Origin: an uncultured Acidobacteriota bacterium
Lineage (GTDB): Bacteria > Acidobacteriota > Terriglobia > Terriglobales > Acidobacteriaceae
Length of the DNA stretch: 64,000 nucleotides
Assembly (NCBI GenBank): GCA_903851035.1
Contig: CAINND010000025.1
Coordinates: forward strand, 1 to 64,000
Reading direction: 5' to 3'
Numbering within the stretch: position 1 is the stretch's first letter; each line of letters opens with the position of its first letter. This document shows positions 1 through 8,596 of the stretch, one piece after another. The notes below the pieces were generated by a model. That model searched no databases and was not told the DNA's origin. It saw only the letters and a list, made by a program, of their open reading frames with translations. The translations under genes were made by a program, and so were the position numbers.

Positions 1-1119
1 CAGTTGGCCGCGCGCACTTCGGTTCCCGCCGGGCACGCGCTGGCCGTCGATCGGCTGGAGTTTGGACGAGCCGTCACCGAGGCCATCGAGGCCGAGCCGC
101 TCATCCGCATCCGCCGTGAGGAGTTGACCTCGCTTGGCGATTACGACGGTGTGACCATACTGGCCAGCGGTCCGCTGACCAGCGACGCGCTGGCCGCGGA
201 GTTGCAGGGGCTAACGGGAAGCGAGCGGCTCTACTTTTACGATTCCATCTCGCCCATCGTCGAAGCCGACTCAATTGACGAGACGAAGACGTATCGCGCC
301 GCGCGCTGGGACAAGGGAACGGCCGACTACATCAACTGCCCCATGTCGCGCGAGGAGTACGCGCGCTTTCTGGCCGCGCTGATTGCAGCGCAGGAAGTGG
401 ACGCGCACGAATGGGACGTCCCCGCAGTCGACGCTCTCGCGCCTGGCGCCAAGTTCTTTGAAGGCTGCCTGCCCATCGAGGAGATTGCGCGCCGCGGTCC
501 GGACACTCTTCGTTTTGGCCCCATGAAGCCCGTCGGGCTGCGCGATCCGAGCACCGGCCAGACTCCTTACGCCGTGGTGCAACTGCGGCAGGAAAATCTT
601 CGCGCTGACAGCTACAACCTGGTCGGCTTTCAGAACCATCTCAAGTTCGGCGAGCAGGCCAAGGTTCTGCGGCTGATTCCGGGGCTGGAAAATGCGAAGT
701 TTGTGCGCTTCGGACAGATCCACCGCAACACCTACATCAACGCGCCCACCGTGCTGGAGACGACCTTGCAGATGAAGCAGCATCCGCGCGTGCTGGTGGC
801 CGGGCAGTTGTCGGGCGTCGAGGGCTATGTGGAATCCATTGCTACCGGCTTACTGGCCGGTGTGGCCGCCGCAAGGTTAGCGGTTGGCGGGCAGCCGGTT
901 GCCGCGCCGCGTGCCAGCGCCCACGGTTCGCTGGTGCATTACATTTGCCACACCGAGCCCAAGCACTTCCAGCCGACGAACATCACGTTCGACCTGCTGG
1001 AGCAGCTCGACGAGGCGACGAAGAAAAAGGTGCGCGACAAAAAGCTCCGCCACAAGATGGTGTGCGAGAAGGCCATGGCGGCCTTTGCGGAGTGGGCGGC
1101 GGTAGCTCCCGCTCGCTAG
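1..1119 (+). CDS. trmFO: TrmFO, methylenetetrahydrofolate-dependent tRNA U54 methyltransferase (5' truncated)
   Basis: This flavoprotein makes ribothymidine at position 54 of tRNA using methylene-THF and FADH2. The reading frame is already open at base 1, and 372 residues are visible against roughly 440-470 for the family. The N-terminal FAD-binding GxGxxG loop is therefore outside the window; the first TTG is not a real start. Family hallmarks are present: VPAGHALAVDR near the visible N-terminus, the FEGCLPIEE segment with its conserved Cys, DTLRFGPMKPVGL, and the C-terminal part with GQLSGVEGYVESIATGL. It is convergent with the higA gene, with only 3 bases between the stop codons. Identity is confident; completeness cannot be judged. 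Confidence 0.93.
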   Translation, partial: QLAARTSVPAGHALAVDRLEFGRAVTEAIEAEPLIRIRREELTSLGDYDGVTILASGPLTSDALAAELQGLTGSERLYFYDSISPIVEADSIDETKTYRAARWDKGTADYINCPMSREEYARFLAALIAAQEVDAHEWDVPAVDALAPGAKFFEGCLPIEEIARRGPDTLRFGPMKPVGLRDPSTGQTPYAVVQLRQENLRADSYNLVGFQNHLKFGEQAKVLRLIPGLENAKFVRFGQIHRNTYINAPTVLETTLQMKQHPRVLVAGQLSGVEGYVESIATGLLAGVAAARLAVGGQPVAAPRASAHGSLVHYICHTEPKHFQPTNITFDLLEQLDEATKKKVRDKKLRHKMVCEKAMAAFAEWAAVAPAR

Positions 1120-1122
1120 AAT

Positions 1123-1398
1123 TCAGGCTGCAAGCGGCTTGATCTTTCGCCGTTTTTTCTGCGATTCAATCCACAGGTCGTGCTGCATCTGTGCTTTGGA
1201 GAAGAAATCGGGCGAGAGCCTCAGAGCCTCTCCTAGCCGTATGCTGATGTCCATCGTTACGGCGGTGCGGCCATTGAGCAGTCGGGAGATGGTGGCACGC
1301 GTCACTCCAATATGTTTGGCAAGTTGTGTAGCTGTGCGGGCGCCTAGAAACTCCCGCAACAGTTCACCTGGAGTAGCCGGGTTGTACATCGTCTCCAT
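1123..1398 (-). CDS. higA: HigA-type antitoxin, XRE-family HTH
   Basis: A 91-residue DNA-binding antitoxin that should neutralise the adjacent HigB-like toxin and repress the operon. The sequence opens METMYNPATPGELLREFL, typical of the HigA/VapI group, followed by a helix-turn-helix at about residues 25-60 (QLAKHIGVTRATISRLLNG). The ATG at 1398 is chosen because AGGGGAAACG lies just upstream; the open frame runs further upstream but without family similarity. It lies 11 bases after the toxin stop, the usual toxin-first order of higBA. Its stop is nearly back to back with that of trmFO. Confidence 0.88.
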   Translation of the reverse strand: METMYNPATPGELLREFLGARTATQLAKHIGVTRATISRLLNGRTAVTMDISIRLGEALRLSPDFFSKAQMQHDLWIESQKKRRKIKPLAA

Positions 1399-1409
1399 CT
1401 TCGTTTCCC

Positions 1410-1706
1410 CTAGTGATAATCCTGATAGTCCACGAGGATTGCGTCCTCGCCTTCGAATGCAAAGGTGAATCGCCAATTGCCGTTGACCTTAACGGACCAA
1501 TGCCCCTTGAGGTCTCCCTTCAAAGGATGCCAGTCCCATCCATCCCGTTTCATGTCCAGCGGCGTTGATGCCAAGTTCAAGGTGGTCAGCAGGATGCGCA
1601 GCCGGGCCGCATGCTTCGGCTGAATGCCTGCCCTCGAGCCGGTCTTGAAGAACTTCTCGACACCACCATGCCGGAATGTTCTGATCACGGAAAAAGTGTA
1701 ACACAT
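1410..1706 (-). CDS. higB: HigB-type toxin, RelE/ParE superfamily
   Basis: A 98-residue (or 92-residue) ribosome-dependent mRNA interferase of the HigB family. The motifs RTFRHGGVEKFFKTGSRAGI, LDMKRDGWDWHPLKGD and HWSVKVNGNWRFTF, and the ending ILVDYQDYH, are characteristic of the family. Two starts are possible: ATG at 1706, or GTG at 1688, which gives VIRTFRH at the position where homologues normally begin. The ATG lies inside an inverted repeat (1697-1715) that looks like the autoregulatory operator, which favours the GTG. The unit higBA sits in a lower-GC insert between trmFO and der. Confidence 0.88.
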   Translation of the reverse strand: MCYTFSVIRTFRHGGVEKFFKTGSRAGIQPKHAARLRILLTTLNLASTPLDMKRDGWDWHPLKGDLKGHWSVKVNGNWRFTFAFEGEDAILVDYQDYH

Positions 1707-1715
1707 GCTGTTACG
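1697..1715. promoter_or_regulatory. Candidate HigA operator (inverted repeat)
   Basis: The arms TGTAACA (1697-1703) and TGTTACG (1709-1715) form an inverted repeat with one mismatch and a 5-base centre. It overlaps the upstream end of higB, where HigA-type antitoxins normally bind to repress their own operon. The operator role is an inference from position. Confidence 0.5.
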
Positions 1716-1870
1716 TTTGGTAGGGTGAAGTACCGCAGGAAGAGCGGGCGGCGAGTGCCCGAAAGCTCGTCTCTGACGAGATGAAGAAACGATCTTGTAA
1801 TTGTCTGCTTTAATAATAAGGTGTGGTCATATTGTGGTGTGGTGTGGTAATATCGCGAAAGGAGAACAAC

Positions 1871-2521
1871 GTGAATACCGCAGAGCTAATTAGAGGACTG
1901 CGCCGAAAGGCTCACGATGAGATGATGGCGGCATTGAATGCTGGCCAGATCGATGCGGTTATCAAATTCGCTAAGATAATCAAAGACGCCGACGAGGCGC
2001 TCCAAAACTGTAGGTTGGTGGCCGAACGCATCTCGGCTCAGTTAAATCCGTCACATGAAATACTCCCTGTTGCAGAAAAGCCTCGCCCAGTTCTTTCGTC
2101 GGCAACGGGTCCCGGCATATCGAGGAAAGCTCGAGGCAAGGCGGCTCGGGATGAGTATGTGCGTAACCTTCTATCACAAGGGATACATCTCACCCGGCTG
2201 AAGGGGAGAACGTATCGGACGCCGTCAGGCAAGCATGTAGGCATCGCCTATGCCAGTGAAATCCAAGCGGACAAGTGGTGGATGGGATTGCCGGATGACA
2301 ACTACGATGTCGTCGTTTTTCTTTGCGAGACCAGTTCAGGAGATACCTTGGACTTCGTCCTTCCTCCTGAGTACGTCAGCCAAGTTTGGGATAGATTGAC
2401 TCTTAGCGACAAGCAGAAGGAGTGGCATATCCAACGCAGTGGTCCTAACTACGAATTGGAACCAAAGAAAGAACTGGGGAGAATAAATATTTACCTTTCA
2501 AACCCGGGTCCACTTCGATAG
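1871..2521 (+). CDS. Hypothetical protein, 216 aa
   Basis: I do not recognise this protein. It starts with GTG at 1871, preceded by AAAGGAG at good spacing; an upstream in-frame ATG at 1823 lacks such a site. The N-terminal 70 residues look helical and charged, a linker is rich in Arg, Lys and Ala (about residues 85-100), and the C-terminal half contains RLKGRTYRTPSGKHVGIAYA and DDNYDVVVFLC. That half could be a small alpha/beta domain. The region upstream (1821-1848) carries TG-rich direct repeats (TGTGG units). Base composition is clearly more A+T-rich than neighbouring housekeeping genes, suggesting acquisition together with higBA and the next small gene. Confidence 0.6.
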   Translation: MNTAELIRGLRRKAHDEMMAALNAGQIDAVIKFAKIIKDADEALQNCRLVAERISAQLNPSHEILPVAEKPRPVLSSATGPGISRKARGKAARDEYVRNLLSQGIHLTRLKGRTYRTPSGKHVGIAYASEIQADKWWMGLPDDNYDVVVFLCETSSGDTLDFVLPPEYVSQVWDRLTLSDKQKEWHIQRSGPNYELEPKKELGRINIYLSNPGPLR

Positions 2522-2564
2522 ATAGGCTGCCGAATACTGTAGCGTTTAGAAAGGTGGAAGGTTG

Positions 2565-2774
2565 ATGGCACACAATTTCGATCTTCGAATCGATCCAGTA
2601 GCAAGAAGTGCACAAATAGTGATTCACTCTCGAAGCGTGAGTGATGATGGGACAATCAGCATTACGCGGCAGTGTGCTCAGGAGTCCGAGCTACAGTGGG
2701 AGGTAGGACGTCTCAAGAAGGAACTAGATGAAGTCCTGTCTCTAGCAAAAAAGAGGTTCGCGAAGCTGGTATAG
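2565..2774 (+). CDS. Small hypothetical protein, 69 aa
   Basis: Unrecognised small protein lying 43 bases after the previous gene and probably co-transcribed with it. The ATG at 2565 is preceded by AGGTGGAAGG; a TTG directly before it is less likely. The C-terminal half (residues about 40-65, LQWEVGRLKKELDEVLSLAKKRF) reads as an amphipathic helix or coiled coil. No catalytic motif is visible. It belongs to the A+T-richer insert between trmFO and der. Confidence 0.5.
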   Translation: MAHNFDLRIDPVARSAQIVIHSRSVSDDGTISITRQCAQESELQWEVGRLKKELDEVLSLAKKRFAKLV

Positions 2775-2833
2775 GCATGCTGTGTAGGCCATTGAATAGT
2801 TTCCGGATAATTGGCTAAGGTGCGGCTCTAAAG

Positions 2834-4414
2834 CTATTTTTCTTCCTTCACTTTGGGCACATACACCTTGCGTTTGCGGGCAACGTTTTTAATCCAGATG
2901 GGTGAGCCTTCAAAGCCGAAGGCCTCGCGGATCTGGTTCTCCAGAAAGCGCTGATAGCTGAAGTGCAGCTTCACATCCTTGTCGGTGAAGATGATGAACG
3001 TGGGCGGCGCGACGGCGGCCTGCGTCATGTAGTAAATCTTCACCTTGCTGCGTGCCGGAACCGTGGCGCGCTCGAAGTCCACGGTGCGGACAAAGCGGTT
3101 CATCTCGCCGGTGGTGATGCGGCGCCAGCGCTCCTTGGCCACCCTCTCCACGGTCTCAAAGACGCGCTTCACGTTCTTGCCGTTCATGGCGCTGATGAAG
3201 ATGACCGGCGCGTAGTCCAGGAACTTCATGACGTGGCGCAACTGCTCCTCGTACAGGCGGCTGTCGGCAGCGGGCTTGTCCATGTCGCCGCGGCTGGTGG
3301 TCACCAGGTCCCACTTGTTCACCACGATGACCACGGAGCGGCCGCTCTCATGCGCGTAGCCGGCGATGTTGGCGTCCAGGGCGCTGACGCCCTCGATGGC
3401 GTCAATCACCATCAGCGCCACGTCGGCCTCTTCCAGATGCTTGCGGGCCATCACCACGCTCATCTTTTCGGCCATCAGGTGCGTCTTGCCCTTGCGGCGG
3501 ATACCGGCCGTGTCAATAAAGCGGTAGCGCTTGCCCTGGTGCTCGACGACTTCGTCAATGGCGTCGCGCGTGGTGCCGGCAATCGAGCTGACGATGGCGC
3601 GATCGGTTCCCGTCAGGTTGTTTAACAGAGTGCTTTTGCCGACATTGGGGCGGCCGATGATGGCGATCTTGATCTCGCCCGGCATGGATTCCAGCAGGCG
3701 GTCTTCCAGCGCCGCTTCGTCGCCGGAGGGGATGTCCTCCACCTCGTATCCGGCGGCCTCGAAATCTTCTTCGCTCTCGGCGTTGGGCTCGTCGGCAACT
3801 TCAAACAGCTCGCCGGTCTCGTCGTTCAGTTCGACATGCGGCAGGGCGCGGCGGGCAAAGTTATTCAACCGGCGCTCGTCCTCGGTCTCCGCCACCGTGG
3901 GGATGATGGTCAGCAGTTCTTCAATCAGTTCAGCCACTCCGGTGGAGTGCTCGGCAGAGAGCGGCCACAGGTTCTGGATGCCCAGGCGGCGGAAGTTCTG
4001 CGCCTCGGCCTCCAGCTTCGGGTCATCCACCTTGTTGACGACGAGCAGCAGCGGCTTGCCAAGCTTTTGCAGCAGGCGTGCCAGCTCCATGTCGGGGCCG
4101 GTCAGCTCCGTGCGCACGTCAGTCACCATCACAATGGCCGAGGCCTCATCCAGCGCGACGCGCGCCTGGCGGAAGATCTCCGAGGGGATCAGGTCCTTGT
4201 CCTCGGGCACAATGCCGCCGGTGTCCACCACGCGGAATTCGCGCCCATTCCAGCGCACCAGTCCGTACAGGCGGTCGCGGGTAATGCCTGGTTCGTCGCC
4301 GACAATGGCGCGGCGGCGACCCACCAATTTGTTGAACAGGGTGGACTTGCCGACGTTGGGACGGCCAACGATGGCCAGCAGGCCGGGCTCTTCCGCGTTG
4401 TGTAGTGCGCTCAT
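2834..4414 (-). CDS. der: Ribosome biogenesis GTPase Der (EngA)
   Basis: Essential GTPase acting in late assembly of the 50S subunit. Two tandem G domains are visible: P-loops GRPNVGKST at residues 17-25 and 254-262, switch II DTGG and DTAG, and NKVD/NKWD base-recognition motifs, followed by the C-terminal KH-like domain ending in a Lys-rich tail. At 526 residues it is longer than the usual 435-490 because of an acidic linker (about residues 195-245, rich in Glu and Asp) between the G domains. The start at 4414 gives MSALHNAEEPGLLAIVG. It is transcribed divergently from the helicase gene at 4491. Confidence 0.97.
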   Translation of the reverse strand: MSALHNAEEPGLLAIVGRPNVGKSTLFNKLVGRRRAIVGDEPGITRDRLYGLVRWNGREFRVVDTGGIVPEDKDLIPSEIFRQARVALDEASAIVMVTDVRTELTGPDMELARLLQKLGKPLLLVVNKVDDPKLEAEAQNFRRLGIQNLWPLSAEHSTGVAELIEELLTIIPTVAETEDERRLNNFARRALPHVELNDETGELFEVADEPNAESEEDFEAAGYEVEDIPSGDEAALEDRLLESMPGEIKIAIIGRPNVGKSTLLNNLTGTDRAIVSSIAGTTRDAIDEVVEHQGKRYRFIDTAGIRRKGKTHLMAEKMSVVMARKHLEEADVALMVIDAIEGVSALDANIAGYAHESGRSVVIVVNKWDLVTTSRGDMDKPAADSRLYEEQLRHVMKFLDYAPVIFISAMNGKNVKRVFETVERVAKERWRRITTGEMNRFVRTVDFERATVPARSKVKIYYMTQAAVAPPTFIIFTDKDVKLHFSYQRFLENQIREAFGFEGSPIWIKNVARKRKVYVPKVKEEK

Positions 4415-4490
4415 TGCGTATTTCCAATCTCTGCGCTTGCGCGCCGGGCGAACCGGATGTTGAGGCCGCCACCGTCTATTATAGAGGTCA

Positions 4491-6533
4491 GTGCCTGAGC
4501 CGACCCAATCCGAGACTACAACGCCTCCCGCCGCTCATCCGCCGCGGGAGTTGTCGCGCCTTACGCTGCACCAGTTCTTCGGCCCCGGCGGAGTGCTCAG
4601 CCAGCGCCATCCGGCATACGAATTCCGCCGCGGACAGCTCGCCATGGCCACCGCCGTGGAGGACGCGCTCAACGAAAAGCGTCACCTCATCGTGGAGGCC
4701 GGCACCGGCACGGGCAAAACCCTGGCCTACCTGCTGCCCATCATCAAAAGTGGCCAAAGAGTCATCGTCAGCACCGGCACCAAGAACCTACAGGAGCAGC
4801 TTTTCTTCAAGGACGTGCCGTTCCTGGAGCAGGCATTGTTTGGAGAATCCACCACGGGCTCGCCGCGCCTGAAGGTCTGCTACATGAAGGGGCGGCAGAA
4901 TTACCTGTGCCGCAAAAAGCTTTACGACCTCACCGGCCAGCCCGTCCTCAACGGCCTGGAGGAGATCAATGAGTTCCGCACGCTGCTCGACTGGGAGAAA
5001 GAGACGAAGACAGGCGATCGCGCAGAGCTCAGCATGCTGCCGGAGACCAGCCCGCTGTGGGGCAAGCTGAACGCCAGCGCCGACCATTGCGTGGGCAGCA
5101 AGTGCACGGAGTTCGAGCGCTGCTTCATCACGGAGATGCGCCGCAAGGCTGCCGAGAGCGACATCATCATCGTCAACCACCACCTCTTCTTCGCCGATCT
5201 GTCGGTAAAACTGGCGGCCGAGAAGGCTCCCGACGCCGGTGTGCTGCCCTCCGCGGCCTGCGTCATCTTTGACGAGGCGCACGAACTGGAGGATGTGGCC
5301 AGCAGCTACTTCGGCATCACGGTCAGCAATCTGAAGGTGGAGGACCTGCTGCGCGACCTCGAGATCACTCTGCGCGAAAAGAAGATGATCTCCACCGATT
5401 TGCTGCAGCTTTCAGGACGCATCCGCGAGCGCGCGCAGTTCTTCTTCTCATTGCTGCCGGCGGGCGACGGCCGCTTCTCCTTCGATAATCGCGAAGATTT
5501 TCTCGAGGAGAACGGCGGCGAATTCGTTGGCCTGAAGAATGTAATACGCCAGTTGCACTCGGAGATGCAGGCCATCCCGAACAAACCGGACGAGGTGCAC
5601 AACCTCATCCGCCGCACCGACGAACTGCACGCCCAGCTTTGCTTTTTGATGGAGAGCCGCGACCGCAACACCGTCTACTGGATTGAGCGTCGCGGAGGCC
5701 GGGGTCGCGGCGGCAAGGTGGAGAACGTGTTTTTGCAGGCCACACCGATTGACGTCTCGGCCATCCTGCGACGCAGCCTATTTGATCGCTTTGACTCCAT
5801 CGTGCTGACCTCGGCCACCTTGGCCGTCGCCGGGGGCTTTGATTACATCAAGGGCCGCCTTGGCCTGGAGAACGCGCGCGAGCTGATCGTCCCCTCGCAC
5901 TTCGATTACGAATCACAGGCGTTGTTCTTTGTGCCGCCCAATATGCCCGATCCGCGCGATTCGACGTTCACGGCGCAGGCCACGATGCGAATCCGCCAAC
6001 TTCTGGAGATTACGCGCGGCCGGGCGTTTTGCCTCTTCACCAGCCTCTCGCAAATGCAGCAGGTGCACGACGCCCTGCTCGGCCAATTGGATTACCCGAT
6101 GCTGCTGCAAGGCTCGGCTCCCAAGACGGCGCTCATCGAGCAGTTCCGCTCCACGCCCAACGCCGTGCTCTTTGCCACCTCCAGCTTCTGGCAGGGCGTG
6201 GACGTGCAGGGCGAGCAGCTTAGCTGCGTCATCATCGACAAGATTCCCTTCGCCGTCCCCAGCGACCCGATTGTGCAGGCGCGCGGCCGCGCCATTGACG
6301 AGGCCGGCGGCAACAGCTTTGTGGACTACTCCGTGCCCGCGGCGGTCATCACCCTGAAGCAGGGCTTCGGGCGGCTCATCCGCTCGCTGAACGACCGTGG
6401 CCTGCTGGTACTGCTCGATAACCGCATCCTCAAAAAGCAGTATGGCCGCATCTTTGTGCAAAGCCTGCCGCCCTACGCGCGCACCACGGAAATCCGCAAG
6501 GTGGAGGAGTTCTTCGGCTGCACGCACGACTAG
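4491..6533 (+). CDS. dinG: DinG/XPD-family ATP-dependent DNA helicase
   Basis: A 680-residue superfamily 2 helicase of the DinG/YoaA type, expected to unwind DNA 5' to 3' in repair and conflict resolution. Walker A is EAGTGTGKT (residues 69-77), and the Walker B DEAH box is at about 261-264. Between them lie cysteines at about 123-134 (VCYMKGRQNYLC) and 198-210 (CVGSKCTEFERC) positioned to hold a 4Fe-4S cluster. C-terminal helicase motifs include SSFWQGVDV and QGFGRLIRS. Translation probably starts at GTG 4491, preceded by AGAGGT. Assignment as DinG proper rather than another XPD-like paralogue is by overall layout only. Confidence 0.9.
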   Translation: MPEPTQSETTTPPAAHPPRELSRLTLHQFFGPGGVLSQRHPAYEFRRGQLAMATAVEDALNEKRHLIVEAGTGTGKTLAYLLPIIKSGQRVIVSTGTKNLQEQLFFKDVPFLEQALFGESTTGSPRLKVCYMKGRQNYLCRKKLYDLTGQPVLNGLEEINEFRTLLDWEKETKTGDRAELSMLPETSPLWGKLNASADHCVGSKCTEFERCFITEMRRKAAESDIIIVNHHLFFADLSVKLAAEKAPDAGVLPSAACVIFDEAHELEDVASSYFGITVSNLKVEDLLRDLEITLREKKMISTDLLQLSGRIRERAQFFFSLLPAGDGRFSFDNREDFLEENGGEFVGLKNVIRQLHSEMQAIPNKPDEVHNLIRRTDELHAQLCFLMESRDRNTVYWIERRGGRGRGGKVENVFLQATPIDVSAILRRSLFDRFDSIVLTSATLAVAGGFDYIKGRLGLENARELIVPSHFDYESQALFFVPPNMPDPRDSTFTAQATMRIRQLLEITRGRAFCLFTSLSQMQQVHDALLGQLDYPMLLQGSAPKTALIEQFRSTPNAVLFATSSFWQGVDVQGEQLSCVIIDKIPFAVPSDPIVQARGRAIDEAGGNSFVDYSVPAAVITLKQGFGRLIRSLNDRGLLVLLDNRILKKQYGRIFVQSLPPYARTTEIRKVEEFFGCTHD

Positions 6534-6549
6534 CCCGGCAGCGGGTGTA

Positions 6550-6578
6550 TTGTTCCCCTATTAACGCTGGTCTATACT
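6550..6578 (+). promoter_or_regulatory. Candidate sigma-70 promoter for rfbFGH
   Basis: A weak -35 TTGTTC (6550-6555) and a good -10 TATACT (6573-6578) are separated by exactly 17 bases, about 95 bases upstream of rfbF. No other promoter-like pair was seen in this gap. Confidence 0.45.
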
Positions 6579-6674
6579 CGCTTAAGAGCTTTGCCATGCA
6601 GTGTTTAGGCTTGCGCCGCCACCCTGGCGAGAATTTTTGTCCGGAGTGCCGCGCAGGCTTCACCGAGGTTTTCT

Positions 6675-7448
6675 ATGAAGGCAGTCATCCTGGCCGGCGG
6701 CTTTGGCAGCCGCCTGAGTGAAGAGACCACCGAACGCCCCAAGCCGATGGTGGAAATCGGCGGCCGGCCCATCCTCTGGCACATCATGAAGATCTACTCC
6801 GCCCACGGCGTGAACGACTTCGTCATCTGCCTCGGCTACAAGGGCTACTTCATCAAGGAATATTTCGCCAACTATTTCCTGCACTCCTCCGACGTTACCT
6901 TTGACCTGGCCAACAACCGGCTGGAGGTGCATCACCATTCGGCCGAGCCCTGGCGCGTCACGCTGATTGACACCGGCCTGCACACCCAGACCGGCGGCCG
7001 CATCAAACGCGTGCTGCCCTATGTGCAGGACGAAGAGTGCTTCTGTATGACTTACGGCGACGGCGTCAGCAACGTGGACATCACCGCCACAATCGACTTC
7101 CACAAGAAGCAGGGCAAACTCGCGACGGTCACCGCGACGCAGCCCAGCGGCCGCTTCGGATCGCTGGAGATGAATGGCGAAAGCGTCACCGGCTTTCAGG
7201 AAAAACCCGCCGGTGACGGACAGTGGATTAACGCCGGCTTCTTTGTGCTCTCGCCCAAGGTGGGTGAATACATTGCCGGCGACTCGACGGCCTTCGAGCA
7301 GGAACCCCTGCGGCGCCTGGCCACCGAGGGGCAACTGAACGCATGGCGCCATCGCGGCTTCTGGCAGCCCATGGACACGCTTCGCGACAAGAACCAGCTT
7401 GAGCAGCTTTGGACGGCGGGCAATGCCGCCTGGCATGTATGGAAGTAA
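6675..7448 (+). CDS. rfbF: Glucose-1-phosphate cytidylyltransferase
   Basis: Makes CDP-glucose from CTP and glucose-1-phosphate, the first step towards CDP-linked 6-deoxy and 3,6-dideoxy sugars. The nucleotidyltransferase signature is at the N-terminus ([13 protein letters not shown], then [10 protein letters not shown]), with [10 protein letters not shown] as the metal-binding loop and FQEKP further on. The length of 257 residues is normal for the family. The start at 6675 follows GAGG at good spacing. The last 10 bases overlap the rfbG start, so the two are translationally coupled. Confidence 0.96.
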   Translation: MKAVILAGGFGSRLSEETTERPKPMVEIGGRPILWHIMKIYSAHGVNDFVICLGYKGYFIKEYFANYFLHSSDVTFDLANNRLEVHHHSAEPWRVTLIDTGLHTQTGGRIKRVLPYVQDEECFCMTYGDGVSNVDITATIDFHKKQGKLATVTATQPSGRFGSLEMNGESVTGFQEKPAGDGQWINAGFFVLSPKVGEYIAGDSTAFEQEPLRRLATEGQLNAWRHRGFWQPMDTLRDKNQLEQLWTAGNAAWHVWK

Positions 7449-8527
7449 GTTTCTGGAAATCCCGACGGGTCTTTGTGACCGGACACACCGGCTTCAAGGG
7501 GAGCTGGCTCTCGCTTTGGCTCGTTAGCCTGGGCGCGGAGGTCTGCGGCTACGCGCTCAAGCCGGAGACCGATCCCAACCTGTTCACAGTTCTTGGGCTC
7601 GACGGGCAAATGCAATCCACTATCGGCGACGTGCGCGACCTTGCCTCGCTCGAGCTGGCGATGAAGAGTTTCCATCCCGAGGTGGTAATCCACATGGCGG
7701 CGCAGCCGCTGGTGCGCCTCAGCTACGAGCGGCCCCTGGAGACCTACGCGATCAACGTGATGGGAACGGCGCATGTGCTCGACGCGGTGCGCCGTACGCC
7801 CTCGGTCCGTGCTGTCGTCAGCGTCACCAGCGACAAGTGCTACGAGAACCGCGAGCGTCCCGAGCCTTATCGCGAAGACGAATCCATGGGCGGCCACGAT
7901 CCTTACAGCAGCAGCAAGGGCTGTGCCGAACTGGTAACGGCCGCCTATCGCCGCAGCTTCTTCCACGGACCAGCGCCGCGCGCGAATGTGGCCAGCGCCC
8001 GCGCCGGCAACGTCATCGGCGGAGGAGACTGGGCTTCCGACCGCCTTGTGCCAGACATCATTCGCGCCTTCACCCGCGGTGAATCCGTCGGCGTGCGCAA
8101 TCCGCAAGCGGTGCGCCCCTGGCAGCATGTGCTGGAACCGCTCAGCGGCTACCTCACGCTGGCCGAACGTCTTTATCGTGAGGATGCCAAGTACGAAGGC
8201 GGCTGGAACTTTGGTCCCACCGAAGCCGACGCGCAGCCCGTACTTCATCTTGTGGATGAGATGGCGCGGCTGTGGGGCAACGGAGCCCGGTGGCAGGATC
8301 AGTCCGAGGCCAACTCGCCGCATGAGGCGCACCTGCTGCGGCTGGATAGCGGCAAGGCGCGTGCGCAGCTGGGGTGGCGTCCGCGCTGGCGCCTGGATGA
8401 CGCGCTGGCCCGCACCACCGAGTGGTATCGCCAGTACTACCAGGGCGCGCCTTCGGCGGATGCCATGCGTGAGTTCACTCTCGGTCAGATTGCGGCTTAT
8501 CAGTCCGCCGCGCCGCTGGAAATTTAG
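7439..8527 (+). CDS. rfbG: CDP-glucose 4,6-dehydratase
   Basis: Extended SDR enzyme that converts CDP-glucose to CDP-4-keto-6-deoxyglucose. The NAD-binding loop is [12 protein letters not shown] at the N-terminus, and the catalytic Tyr-Lys pair lies in [11 protein letters not shown]. The start ATG at 7439 overlaps the end of rfbF and gives [18 protein letters not shown], matching where the family begins; a TTG 30 bases earlier is rejected. At 362 residues the protein is full length. It is the second gene of a tight rfbFGH operon. Confidence 0.96.
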   Translation: MEVSFWKSRRVFVTGHTGFKGSWLSLWLVSLGAEVCGYALKPETDPNLFTVLGLDGQMQSTIGDVRDLASLELAMKSFHPEVVIHMAAQPLVRLSYERPLETYAINVMGTAHVLDAVRRTPSVRAVVSVTSDKCYENRERPEPYREDESMGGHDPYSSSKGCAELVTAAYRRSFFHGPAPRANVASARAGNVIGGGDWASDRLVPDIIRAFTRGESVGVRNPQAVRPWQHVLEPLSGYLTLAERLYREDAKYEGGWNFGPTEADAQPVLHLVDEMARLWGNGARWQDQSEANSPHEAHLLRLDSGKARAQLGWRPRWRLDDALARTTEWYRQYYQGAPSADAMREFTLGQIAAYQSAAPLEI

Positions 8528-8596
8528 CAGGTCAGTTTCGCAAGAAGTTTTCGCCGCGTGCGGCCAACAGATTTTCGCATCGGAGTCATCGTCATC

